Source of the DNA: Sphingomonadaceae bacterium
GTDB lineage: Bacteria > Pseudomonadota > Alphaproteobacteria > Sphingomonadales > Sphingomonadaceae
Length of the DNA stretch: 64,000 bases
Reading direction: 5' to 3'
Assembly: GCA_021732525.1 (NCBI GenBank)
Contig: JAKFUU010000040.1
Span: 1 to 64,000, forward strand
Below the pieces are notes generated by a model. The model ran no database searches. It saw only the letters and a program-made list of their open reading frames with translations, and was not told where the DNA came from. Made by a program: the position numbers and the translations under genes. Below are positions 9,173-17,596 of the stretch, one piece after another; within the stretch, counting starts at the first letter, position 1, and the number at the start of each line of letters is the position of its first letter.

Positions 9173-9505
9173 ACAGATGATACTTTATATTGATCCTGCC
9201 ACCCGGCCGCCGCTTGGCAAGAAAAAACACAAAATACAGCGGCAGTTTATGGCTCAAACTCTTGACGTCGCTGCCATTTCGCCGCAATAAGCGCCATATT
9301 CAATTCTACCGCCAATATATAAGCGAGCGACATTTTGGTATCGCAGCTGATGATGATATGGTCTTAAAATTGTAACCAAGAATCACCACTATCCGAAAAA
9401 CAAAGACGACAATATCATCGTTTACATCAAAATTGGACGAGTGGATAATCAGGCACCCCGGTATGATGCTCAGTCATGCTGGTCCGCAAACAGGAGTAGC
9501 GAACG
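9173..9505. other. Intergenic region between comEC and gltA
   Basis: 333 bases between divergent genes. A Shine-Dalgarno AGGAG lies at 9492-9496, ten bases before the gltA ATG. I could not pick a convincing promoter by eye, found no coding sequence and no repeat. The short open frames here have no recognisable content. In related genomes I recall gltX often lying between comEC and gltA; no trace of it is seen here. Confidence 0.4.
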
Positions 9506-10792
9506 ATGAGCGATTTAAAAGCAACGCTAAACATTGACGGAAATGCCATCGAATATCCTGTTATTCAGGGTTCTGACGGGCCCGATGTTATCGATATCCG
9601 CAAATTATACGCACAGACGGGTAAATTCACCTTTGATCCCGGATTTACCTCAACCGCAAGCTGCGAATCCGCGCTGACATTCATCGATGGGGATGAAGGC
9701 ATATTGCGGCACCGCGGCTATGATATTGAGGAATTGTCCGAAAAATCTAGCTTTATGGAGGTATGTTACCTGCTGCTCAACGGCGAGCTACCCGGCAAGC
9801 AACAGCTTCATGATTTCAGCTATACCATCTCGCGGCACACAATGCTGCATGAGCAGCTGGCGACATTTTACCGCGGTTTCCGCCGTGATGCCCACCCGAT
9901 GGCCATTATGTGCGGCGTGGTCGGGGCGCTCAGCGCTTTCTACCATGATTCAACCGATATCGCTGACCCCGACCACCGCAAGATTTCCAGCCACCGATTA
10001 ATCGCAAAAATGCCGACGATTGCCGCGATGGCTTATAAATATGCGATGGGTCAGCCGTTTCTGTATCCCGATAATCATCTAAGCTATACTGGCAATTTCC
10101 TGCGGATGACCTTTGGTGTTCCCGCTGAACCCTATGTGGTTAACCCCATTGTTGAACGCGCGATGGACCGTATTTTCATCCTGCATGCCGACCACGAACA
10201 AAACGCATCGACATCGACGGTGCGGCTTGCCGGTTCATCGGGCGCGAATCCTTTTGCATGTATTGCCGCCGGAATTGCCTGCCTTTGGGGCCCGGCCCAT
10301 GGCGGCGCGAATGAGGCAGCGTTAAATATGCTTCGCGAGATTGGAACGCCGGACCGGATCCCGCATTATATTGCGCGGGCAAAGGATAAGAATGATCCTT
10401 TCCGCCTGATGGGATTTGGCCACCGGGTTTATAAAAATTATGATCCGCGTGCGAGTGTGATGCGGCAAACCGTGCGCGAAATTATGGCGGAGTTGAAAAT
10501 CAATGATCCGGTGTTCGAGGTCGCTTTACAATTGGAAGAAATGGCGCTGAACGATCCTTATTTCATCGAAAAGAAGCTGTTCCCGAATGTGGATTTTTAT
10601 TCGGGCATCATTCTATCCGCCATCGGCTTTCCAACCGAGATGTTTACCGTGTTATTTGCTTTGTCCCGCACGGTGGGCTGGGTGGCGCAGTGGAATGAGA
10701 TGATTTCGGACCCTGGCCAGAAAATCGGTCGCCCCAGGCAACTTTATACCGGACCTGGCCATCGCCCCTATGTCGATATAGCGGCGCGCTAA
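9506..10792 (+). CDS. gltA: Citrate synthase
   Basis: 428 residues, a type II (hexameric, Gram-negative) citrate synthase. It condenses oxaloacetate and acetyl-CoA at the entry to the TCA cycle. The catalytic triad is visible: His265 in [11 protein letters not shown], His306 in [14 protein letters not shown] and Asp363 in NVDFYSGI; numbering is one off from E. coli. The N-terminal beta-rich domain ([46 protein letters not shown]) is present. Single gene with its own leader; a TonB receptor gene follows 170 bases downstream. Confidence 0.97.
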   Translation: MSDLKATLNIDGNAIEYPVIQGSDGPDVIDIRKLYAQTGKFTFDPGFTSTASCESALTFIDGDEGILRHRGYDIEELSEKSSFMEVCYLLLNGELPGKQQLHDFSYTISRHTMLHEQLATFYRGFRRDAHPMAIMCGVVGALSAFYHDSTDIADPDHRKISSHRLIAKMPTIAAMAYKYAMGQPFLYPDNHLSYTGNFLRMTFGVPAEPYVVNPIVERAMDRIFILHADHEQNASTSTVRLAGSSGANPFACIAAGIACLWGPAHGGANEAALNMLREIGTPDRIPHYIARAKDKNDPFRLMGFGHRVYKNYDPRASVMRQTVREIMAELKINDPVFEVALQLEEMALNDPYFIEKKLFPNVDFYSGIILSAIGFPTEMFTVLFALSRTVGWVAQWNEMISDPGQKIGRPRQLYTGPGHRPYVDIAAR

Positions 10793-10962
10793 ATTTCGTT
10801 TTTTTTAGCACAAAGGCCCGATAACTGACGGATTTACAATCGTAATTGTCGCTACATATTGCGGGCCGTCGAACGCGGTAAATGACAGTTTTTGGGCATA
10901 ACATGTAACCAGCAAGCCACAGAATCATCCTAATTGGTCCGGACAATTAAGAGGATGATAAC

Positions 10963-13302
10963 ATGAAAATTACACTCTCCCCAACGACCACTCTTGCCGC
11001 CATCATTTGCGGTCTGTTGCTATTCACCGCGCCCGCAGCCGCCCAGCAAGCACCCGCCGAGGAAGAAGACACCGCCGCCGAATCCGGTGATGGCGAAGAC
11101 GAGATTATCGTTACGGCGCAAAAAATTGAACAAAAGCTCGTTGATGTTCCGATCACAATTTCCGCTGCAACGGGCCGCCGGATCCGGGAATTGGGCGTTA
11201 CCGATCTTGACGAGTTGTCCGCCTATATTCCCGGTCTCAATATTCAGGAGCAAAGCGCCAACAATCCCGGCATCGTGATTCGCGGTATCACATCAGACTC
11301 CGGGTCATCGCAGCAAGGGCCGCGGGTAACGCTTTATTATAACGGCGTCGATATTTCGCGGTCGCGCGGATCTTACCAAGCGATATATGATCTGGAGCGG
11401 GTTGAGGTGATCAAGGGGCCGCAAGCGACGCTATTCGGCACGGCATCGGCCGTGGGCGCGATCAGCTTAATCTCCGCCCGGCCGCGCGAAGGCATCTCGG
11501 CCGAATTGACCGGTGGATATGGTAATTTTGATCAAACATTGCTCGGCGGATATATCAATTCGGGAACCGAAAATTTTGCGGCTCGCGTTGCGTTTGAATG
11601 GCGCACGCGCGATGGATATGTGGAAAATTTAAGCCTGCGCCAAGAAGATGAGCTTTACGCACAAGATCAATTTGGTGCGCGTTTATCGCTGCAATTCAAA
11701 CCAAGCGACGACGTCACCGTGGATTTTATCGGTACCGTTGATCAACAACGCAACGGCGGCACACCATTTATTTCGGGAACTTTTGCAACCAGCAGCGGCC
11801 CGGCCAATCCGTTTGGCAATGCCAATTTGGGCGGTTCGCCATTGTCGCAAACCGCGCTCGGCAATGATCAATTGAGCCTAACCCGCGATGTATATGACGC
11901 CAACCTGACCGTTACCGCATCTTTGAGCGACCAGTTCACCTTTACCACCGTTAACGGTTACCGCGAATTTGACAGTTTGGAAATTTTTGACGCCGATGGC
12001 AGCGCCGCGCCCTATCTGGAATTTGCCGAACGCGCCGAAGGATGGCAAGTCAGCCATGAAGGCCGTTTCGCCTATCAATCGCCGGCGCTGCGCGGATCGA
12101 TCGGATGGAACATCTTCCACGAAGACGGCACTCAAGCCGTGCCCTTTTCATCTGAAGAAGGCACCTTCCTGCAATGTCTCGCCAATGTCATCCCTGGCCT
12201 TGGCTGCGTTAATTCCGCCGGTGTTGTAACCGCGGCGCAGGCAACAAGCTTGCTCAGCCGCGGTGCGATCAGCGAGGTTTTTTACAGCTCCGAATTTATT
12301 AACGGCGGCATCAACACCAGCTATTCGGGTTTTGCCGATGTCACCTGGTTACCCTTCGAAACATTGGAGCTAACGGCAGGTGCCCGGATCATTTATGAAG
12401 ACCGCGAATCCACTTTCTTTGCCCGCGTGCCGCGCCCTGTGTTGAATCCTACCGCCTTTTCCTTGATCCCCGGTCAGGTTGATACCGGCGGCCAAACCTT
12501 TCGCGCCAATGATAATTTTTTCGATGTCCTGCCGCGATTCAACGCCTTGTTACGGCTCAACGACGAAGCAAATATTTTTGCGACAGTGTCCAAGGGCCGC
12601 CGTTCAGCGGTGGTGCAATTGGGCGCGACCCGCGTTGGCGGATTGCCTGCGCCCAATTTGCAGTCGGTCCCCGAAGAGACGGTGTGGAACTATGAAGTGG
12701 GCTTGAAAGGATCGGCGGGGCCGGTTTCGGGATCGCTGGGTGTTTATTATCAACAATATGACGGATTTCAGGTCAGCGTCACGCAAGCAAACGGCATAGC
12801 GGTAACCCAAAGCGCGGGTCAGGCGAGCAATTTTGGCATCGAAGCCGAGCTAACGATCCGCCCCACAGATTGGCTGCAGCTCTTCGGCAATATTGGCTAT
12901 ATCGATGGCGGTATTGACGAAAATAACAGCTTCGCACCGCAATTTTCGGGCGCGCGGTTTCGGTTACAACCCGAATTTCAAGGTGCAGCGGGCTTTACCG
13001 TCGATGCGCCATTGGGCAGCGGCGTGCGCGTCTTTTTGACACCAACGGTAACGTATCGCAGCCAGATATTCTTTGAGGTGCCAAACAATATCCGTATCAG
13101 CCAAGATGCAGTTACTTTGTTCAACGCACGGGCCGGATTTTCCTTTGCCGATGATAAATATGAAATATCGGGCTTTGTTCGCAACGCTTCGAACGAGGAT
13201 TATTTGCTAGACGCCGGCAACACCGGCGGCGCGTTTGGCGTTGCAACCTTCATCCCCGCCGAACCCCGTTTTTACGGTGTCCAAATCGCGGTCCGTTATT
13301 GA
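10963..13302 (+). CDS. TonB-dependent outer-membrane receptor
   Basis: 779 residues. A signal peptide (cleavage near PAAAQQ) is followed by an acidic linker and a TonB-box-like DEIIVTAQK. The plug domain is complete (KLVDVPITISAATG, VTDLDELSAYIPGLNIQ, GPRVTLYYNGVDISRSRG, LERVEVIKGPQATLFGT, GAISLISARP). A 22-strand-type barrel follows and ends in a terminal aromatic (FYGVQIAVRY), the BAM signal. The sequence looks like sphingomonad receptors of broad or unknown substrate; there is no enzyme or ABC transporter alongside to hint at the ligand. An RBS-like GAGG lies about 8 bases before ATG 10963. Confidence 0.9.
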   Translation: MKITLSPTTTLAAIICGLLLFTAPAAAQQAPAEEEDTAAESGDGEDEIIVTAQKIEQKLVDVPITISAATGRRIRELGVTDLDELSAYIPGLNIQEQSANNPGIVIRGITSDSGSSQQGPRVTLYYNGVDISRSRGSYQAIYDLERVEVIKGPQATLFGTASAVGAISLISARPREGISAELTGGYGNFDQTLLGGYINSGTENFAARVAFEWRTRDGYVENLSLRQEDELYAQDQFGARLSLQFKPSDDVTVDFIGTVDQQRNGGTPFISGTFATSSGPANPFGNANLGGSPLSQTALGNDQLSLTRDVYDANLTVTASLSDQFTFTTVNGYREFDSLEIFDADGSAAPYLEFAERAEGWQVSHEGRFAYQSPALRGSIGWNIFHEDGTQAVPFSSEEGTFLQCLANVIPGLGCVNSAGVVTAAQATSLLSRGAISEVFYSSEFINGGINTSYSGFADVTWLPFETLELTAGARIIYEDRESTFFARVPRPVLNPTAFSLIPGQVDTGGQTFRANDNFFDVLPRFNALLRLNDEANIFATVSKGRRSAVVQLGATRVGGLPAPNLQSVPEETVWNYEVGLKGSAGPVSGSLGVYYQQYDGFQVSVTQANGIAVTQSAGQASNFGIEAELTIRPTDWLQLFGNIGYIDGGIDENNSFAPQFSGARFRLQPEFQGAAGFTVDAPLGSGVRVFLTPTVTYRSQIFFEVPNNIRISQDAVTLFNARAGFSFADDKYEISGFVRNASNEDYLLDAGNTGGAFGVATFIPAEPRFYGVQIAVRY

Positions 13303-13371
13303 CCGGGCACTAGGTTAAAAACCAACCGATATTACTGAATTTCATGGCTATGGGGTTCAAATATAAGCGGA

Positions 13372-13477
13372 TTAGAGCATCGCGCGAAAAAATAGGCACC
13401 GGTTTTTCGCATCAAGCGGTGCGACAACAAAGTGATAGAGCGGGCGGTGTGATTCCTATTTCACGCTGCCCGCTCTA
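13372..13477. repeat. Compound palindromic intergenic repeat, probable bidirectional terminator
   Basis: The spacer between the convergent receptor and kinase genes contains two palindromes. The right one is a long hairpin: 13436-13452 (TAGAGCGGGCGGTGTGA) pairs with 13461-13477 with one or two mismatches and an eight-base loop, and its right arm reaches the stop codon of the kinase gene. The left part (about 13376-13425) contains GAAAAA/TTTTTC and GCATC/GGTGC arms around a CACCGG core. The look is that of dispersed alphaproteobacterial intergenic repeats; only one copy is in this window. Confidence 0.6.
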
Positions 13478-14860
13478 AGATACCGGCAGAGTCGGCAGGG
13501 TTAGCGTGAATTTCGCGCCGCCCTGCTGATTTTTTGAAACCGTTAGGTCACCGCCCATTGCGCGCGCCAACCGCCGCGAAATATATAAGCCTAGGCCGCT
13601 GCCACCATCACCAGACCGGCCCAATCGTTCGAATTTTTCAAAAATTTTTTCTCGGTCTTCAACGGCAATACCAGCACCCTGATCGCTGACGTGAATGGCC
13701 GCTTCCGCGTCTTTTTCCTCGATATCGATTGATACCCGGCTGCCTGCGGGAGAATAATGGATGGCGTTACTAACAAGGTTGATCAAAATTTGTAATACTC
13801 TCCGAAACTCTCCTTTTGCGATAGCCCTTTCGGTGACCGGCGGGGTCGTAACATCAATGCGATGATCAGCCGCTTTCAACGCCAGTAGTCCAGCCACCCG
13901 TCTTGCAATATCGCCCAATTCTATATCATCGGGTGCGGTTACAAAATCGGGCCGTTCGATAGCCTCCAAATCGCCCAAATCGTCAACCAATGCCATTAAG
14001 TGCCGGGCAGCATTGGCAATATCTTTGGCATAACCGGCATAATTTTCACGGATAGGGCCTTGCAGCTTGCTGCCTATTGTTTCGGCTTTGGCAATGATCC
14101 GGCCTAAAGGTTGACGCAGCACTGGGGCAAGCCGCCGCCCAAACAAGGGTTCGGGGGACGCAGCAGCTTGGTCTTTCCGGTCATGCGCCGCAACTAAACT
14201 ACCCCCGCCTGAACCTGGATCGACACGCGCCGATAAAATACAGAGATATCCTGAGAATTCATTCTGCTGATTAAACTGAGGCTCTAAACTTGCTTCAATA
14301 AGCGGCCCTTCACTGGCCAAAAATTGGCCGTCGGCACGAATGGCTTCGCATCTTTCCATCGCCGCGAGCAATTTTCCGCAATCCTTGTTTTCCGGCTTAA
14401 AAATATCGGCAGCAATTTTTCCAATATGATCCGGGCCTATATCTATTTGATCGCTGCCAAATAGCCGAACCAACCGCAGGTTGCGGTCAAATAATAGCTC
14501 AGCGGCATGCAACGATGGGGGCATTGTTCCATCGGACGGGTTTGTTCGCCACTCTATTTCCCGATCGACAACCCACCAGCCGGAGATCGACAACATTGCC
14601 CTATCGCCGGCCAAGCGCGATTCCACCCACAATTCTACATCGTCTTCACCATCGGCCACATAAACCGAGCGGGCAAGCCGCATCTTTATTTTATGTGTCA
14701 CAGCAGCAATTGCGGCAAGGCCTGGCACCGCAATAACGCCACCATCAATTCCGCCCGCCCTATAATGGAGGCGCAATATCGGGGCGTCTGCCTGCAATAA
14801 CCGGCCATCGATTGCAACTTGGGCCGTTAACGGGGCAAGCAGATTGACGGGATCCCTCAT
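13475..14860 (-). CDS. Histidine-kinase-like protein lacking the phosphoacceptor His (DivL-like)
   Basis: 461 residues, no membrane segment. The C-terminal half is a HisKA-like dimerisation helix pair plus a complete HATPase_c domain: N box INLVSNAIHYSP (361-371), G1 DQGAGI (393-398), F box EKIFEKFERLG and G2 GGSGLGLYIS (419-428). The H-box reads RRLAPVLRQPLG, so Pro246 stands where SHELRTPL has histidine; I re-read the codons (CCA) and found no alternative His. The first ~230 residues may contain a PAS-like sensor region. Such a protein may bind ATP and act allosterically, as DivL does in Caulobacter with Tyr instead of His. It overlaps the DUF2336-like gene by four bases. Confidence 0.75.
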   Translation of the reverse strand: MRDPVNLLAPLTAQVAIDGRLLQADAPILRLHYRAGGIDGGVIAVPGLAAIAAVTHKIKMRLARSVYVADGEDDVELWVESRLAGDRAMLSISGWWVVDREIEWRTNPSDGTMPPSLHAAELLFDRNLRLVRLFGSDQIDIGPDHIGKIAADIFKPENKDCGKLLAAMERCEAIRADGQFLASEGPLIEASLEPQFNQQNEFSGYLCILSARVDPGSGGGSLVAAHDRKDQAAASPEPLFGRRLAPVLRQPLGRIIAKAETIGSKLQGPIRENYAGYAKDIANAARHLMALVDDLGDLEAIERPDFVTAPDDIELGDIARRVAGLLALKAADHRIDVTTPPVTERAIAKGEFRRVLQILINLVSNAIHYSPAGSRVSIDIEEKDAEAAIHVSDQGAGIAVEDREKIFEKFERLGRSGDGGSGLGLYISRRLARAMGGDLTVSKNQQGGAKFTLTLPTLPVS

Positions 14861-15876
14861 CGCGCATTGCTCAGATCATCAGCGGGAATTGTCAAAAATT
14901 TAAGACGCTCGGCTGCCCAATCGGCCATCGCCGCCCTGACCATGTCGCGATCAAGCCGTTCATAATTTTCATCAAAAACCGTGATGTCATGCGGGGTCAA
15001 ATCAAAACCTTTAAATAGACAAATCACAGCCATGGCCTGCTGCCGATCAAGACGGCTATAACGCAAAAGTGCGGCCAAAGGCGCAATGCTATATCCATCA
15101 ATCAACCGCAAAATATGATCATGTTCCAATGTTGTTTCCACCGATAGCGCCGCGACAAAAACCGCCAGTCCGGCCTTTTCCGGATCAAGCGCGTCACCCG
15201 CAAATCGCGTCGGCAGAAAATGAACCAGCTTGCGTGCGGCCACCCGGCCCGACTGGCTTTCGTCATGCGCAGCGAGCAATGATTTTGCCCGCGCGATATG
15301 ATCGGCGTTCCGATCACCCCATATAACCTGCAGGACGGCAACAATCCGCCACACCAACAAGTGAAGATATTCCGGTGGCAATTCCCGGTAAAGCAGTTGA
15401 GGAGAATAACGCAGCAGACTCTCGCTCGCAAGTAACGCTTGAGCGGTATCGGCAATCACTGCGTCACCTTCCGACAGCAAAATTGCGGGCAATTGTTCGG
15501 CAACCGATATTTGGGCTCTACTGGCGAGCGCGACGTTCAGGCGGCCCTCAGCATGGCGCGCCAATACAAAGTCGATCAGCGCCGACTCTTTCAGAAACCC
15601 CGATTGAACCAACAAGTTCCAACTTTCGGGGTCAGAATCTCGCTTGTCAGAAACAGTATCATCGCGGCCAGTTAACGCAGCCTCGATACCTTTCACGATC
15701 AGGCGTAATTTTGCGGCAGCGGCAAAGATCATCTGTTCGGAAGGCATCCGGTGTCCCAACGGGAATATCATGGTCGATACATCGCGGCACTGCGCCGATA
15801 TATCACGGGCGAAATGCGCTGCGACGATCAACAAATCATCATTGTTTGCGGGCAGCTTTTCCAAATCGCGATCCAT
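14857..15876 (-). CDS. DUF2336-like all-helical protein
   Basis: 339 residues, predicted almost wholly alpha-helical with Leu/Ala-rich repeats (ALIDFVLARHAEGRLNVAL, LLASESLLRYSPQLLYREL, SIAPLAALLRYSRLDRQQAM). I see no catalytic motif, signal or membrane segment. The pattern resembles DUF2336, an alphaproteobacterial HEAT-like family of unknown function, but I hold that loosely. It lies between the membrane nucleotidyltransferase-like gene (19 bases upstream) and the kinase-like gene (four-base overlap), so the three are probably one transcript and may act together. Confidence 0.55.
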   Translation of the reverse strand: MDRDLEKLPANNDDLLIVAAHFARDISAQCRDVSTMIFPLGHRMPSEQMIFAAAAKLRLIVKGIEAALTGRDDTVSDKRDSDPESWNLLVQSGFLKESALIDFVLARHAEGRLNVALASRAQISVAEQLPAILLSEGDAVIADTAQALLASESLLRYSPQLLYRELPPEYLHLLVWRIVAVLQVIWGDRNADHIARAKSLLAAHDESQSGRVAARKLVHFLPTRFAGDALDPEKAGLAVFVAALSVETTLEHDHILRLIDGYSIAPLAALLRYSRLDRQQAMAVICLFKGFDLTPHDITVFDENYERLDRDMVRAAMADWAAERLKFLTIPADDLSNAR

Positions 15877-15895
15877 ATTAATATCCGGGAGAATG

Positions 15896-17137
15896 TTAGC
15901 TCTTTTCGGTTAATTTCAGTTTAAGTTTAACTGTTTCCAAATCGGGGGCATAAAGCGGCCAGAGTAAGACAAACAATTGCGCGATGGCGACCAAGCAAAG
16001 ACCCATCATCCAAACATTAAAAAATGCAGCGAACAACAGCAATATTGTGGCCAAAGCCGGTGATGCGATCAAAGCTTTTTGCCTTGGCGTCAGCCGAGAT
16101 TTTACCGCGTAAAGCATGAGCGCCAGCATGACCATCGGCGCAAAAAGAGCGCTGAAACTGCCGCGCCCTGCGCCCCAACTGATCAAAAATATCGTCGCTG
16201 CGAAGGCGGCCCAGATAACGCCGCCGAACAACCGCGTCAACGCGCCGCGCCGATCACGATCACCGATCATATCTTGCAGTTTTATCAAAAATAACGCCGC
16301 CAATAACGCGGCCATGGCAAGCGCGGCGGCACCTATCGTTGCAAACCCCGCCGCCGCGGCCGCAGTGAGCATTGAGCCGATGCCAAGCATTTGACGCGGC
16401 GTGGGCGCATTCCAGAAAAGCGGGGCAAGCTTGGCCGCCACCGGCCCGAAAAGCTTCGCTTCCATAAATCCGTCGGCATCATGCGCCCGGTGCGTTAACA
16501 TTTTTTTGGTCAAATCATTCGCATCGTCCTGATGAAGAACCCGGCGGAACAGCTTGCTCGTAATCAGATCCTGGCTGAGCGGGCGATGCACAATCGAATC
16601 TTGTAAAGCTTGCCGCAGCAACGACGATCCAATGTTCCATCCTTCAGGAAGCGATGCAATCGCCGCTATTGATCGGTGATCAAACAGCGCCAGACCGGCC
16701 CAAAAGCTATTCAAGTCTATGCGCTCAAAAATTTCATTCTCTTTACGGCCATCCACCGTCACAATGTAAACCAACGGCTGCGCAATCATTTCCGCGAGCA
16801 GATCGTCATTCGCAATGACCCCCTCAGACATAACAAACAGCAGTTCGCCAGCGCCGAGGCAATCCTGCAAATCCCTAGGGAAGCGGACAAATTGGACCGA
16901 AATACCACGTTGTTTCATTTGATCTGCAACCGCGGCAATGGCGCCCGAAACAACATCCACCTCAACCAAAAATTTACGAATTCCTGCCGCAACCAGTTGC
17001 TGTATTTGAAAAGTTAGCAGCGGCGCACCCACAACCTGTAACAAAGCCGAACCGCCGTGCCCTTGTTCACGGCCTGTATTTATCGCAGACAGTAGCGCGG
17101 TATCAACGGTCAAGGTCGCGGCGTTTTTTGAGAGCAT
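15896..17137 (-). CDS. Nucleotidyltransferase-like domain fused to a multi-pass membrane domain
   Basis: 413 residues. The first ~150 follow a sugar-nucleotidyltransferase plan: an opening strand and GG-containing loop (GHGGSALLQVVGAPLL), a helix and strand FQIQQLVAAGIRKFLVEVDV, QFVRFPRD, ELLFVMSEGVI and VYIVTVDGR. The GGxGTRL loop lacks its Arg/Lys, so activity is uncertain. The C-terminal ~190 residues have seven or so hydrophobic segments in Ala/Leu-rich pairs. No CDP-alcohol phosphotransferase motif (DGxxAR) is present, which argues against an inositol-phosphate type bifunctional enzyme. Function unknown. It heads the operon with the DUF2336-like and kinase-like genes, 77 bases after the HPt-like gene. 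Confidence 0.55.
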   Translation of the reverse strand: MLSKNAATLTVDTALLSAINTGREQGHGGSALLQVVGAPLLTFQIQQLVAAGIRKFLVEVDVVSGAIAAVADQMKQRGISVQFVRFPRDLQDCLGAGELLFVMSEGVIANDDLLAEMIAQPLVYIVTVDGRKENEIFERIDLNSFWAGLALFDHRSIAAIASLPEGWNIGSSLLRQALQDSIVHRPLSQDLITSKLFRRVLHQDDANDLTKKMLTHRAHDADGFMEAKLFGPVAAKLAPLFWNAPTPRQMLGIGSMLTAAAAAGFATIGAAALAMAALLAALFLIKLQDMIGDRDRRGALTRLFGGVIWAAFAATIFLISWGAGRGSFSALFAPMVMLALMLYAVKSRLTPRQKALIASPALATILLLFAAFFNVWMMGLCLVAIAQLFVLLWPLYAPDLETVKLKLKLTEKS

Positions 17138-17214
17138 GATCTTGGATATGCGCCCTGATTATCATTTGCAAAGCCAAATTGGTAACCGGCTTTGGCAAAA
17201 TAGACCGAACGATA

Positions 17215-17526
17215 TCAATCCTCGGAAAATTTTTCAATTTGGCCGAAAGCTTGCGCTAGGTGTCGTACAATAACGGGATCACCAGGAGCACCGAGGGCCG
17301 CTTCTTCGGCCAGTTCCATCAAGCGAATGGCACCAAAACTCGCGGCCAATCCCTTTAAACGCCAACAACTATGAAGCCAATTGGCATCGCAGCGCGAACG
17401 TGAAAGCAGGCTAATTTGACGCTTGGCGCTCTCAATAAAAGAAGCGCGCAGCTCCAATGCCAACAATGCGTCATCGCCGGCCGCGGCTTTCAAAGCTGTA
17501 TCAAATGCACCATAATCAACATTCAT
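17215..17526 (-). CDS. HPt-like protein lacking the phosphoacceptor His
   Basis: 103 residues with the helical-bundle pattern of a histidine phosphotransfer domain: ALELRASFIESAKRQISLL, then LHSCWRLKGLAASFGAIRLMELAEEAAL, where HPt domains have AHxLKGxAxxxGAxxLxxLaxxLE. At the phosphorylated position the codon is TGG, giving Trp55; the only nearby His is residue 52, one turn earlier. Phosphotransfer is therefore unlikely and a binding or decoy role is more plausible. It starts 70 bases from the divergent large coiled-coil gene and is the first gene of the minus-strand group. Confidence 0.7.
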   Translation of the reverse strand: MNVDYGAFDTALKAAAGDDALLALELRASFIESAKRQISLLSRSRCDANWLHSCWRLKGLAASFGAIRLMELAEEAALGAPGDPVIVRHLAQAFGQIEKFSED

Positions 17527-17596
17527 GCGCGAACGCTACACGCGGTTCCGTTAACTTTGCGTTTCATAATCATCAATTTATGGTAAACAGCCGGAT

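Noticed and set aside
9173-9505. Remnant of gltX between comEC and gltA
   Set aside because: No HIGH or KMSKS-like segments or any frame resembling GltX in this stretch.
13985-14040. Alternative phosphoacceptor His (HLMALVDDL) in the kinase-like protein
   Set aside because: This His lies in the second helix of the dimerisation domain, where kinases have the LIxDLL pattern, not in the H-box.
17527-17596. CtrA site in the divergent region of the polarity-like cluster
   Set aside because: Only a single GTTAAC half site is present; no second half at the right distance.
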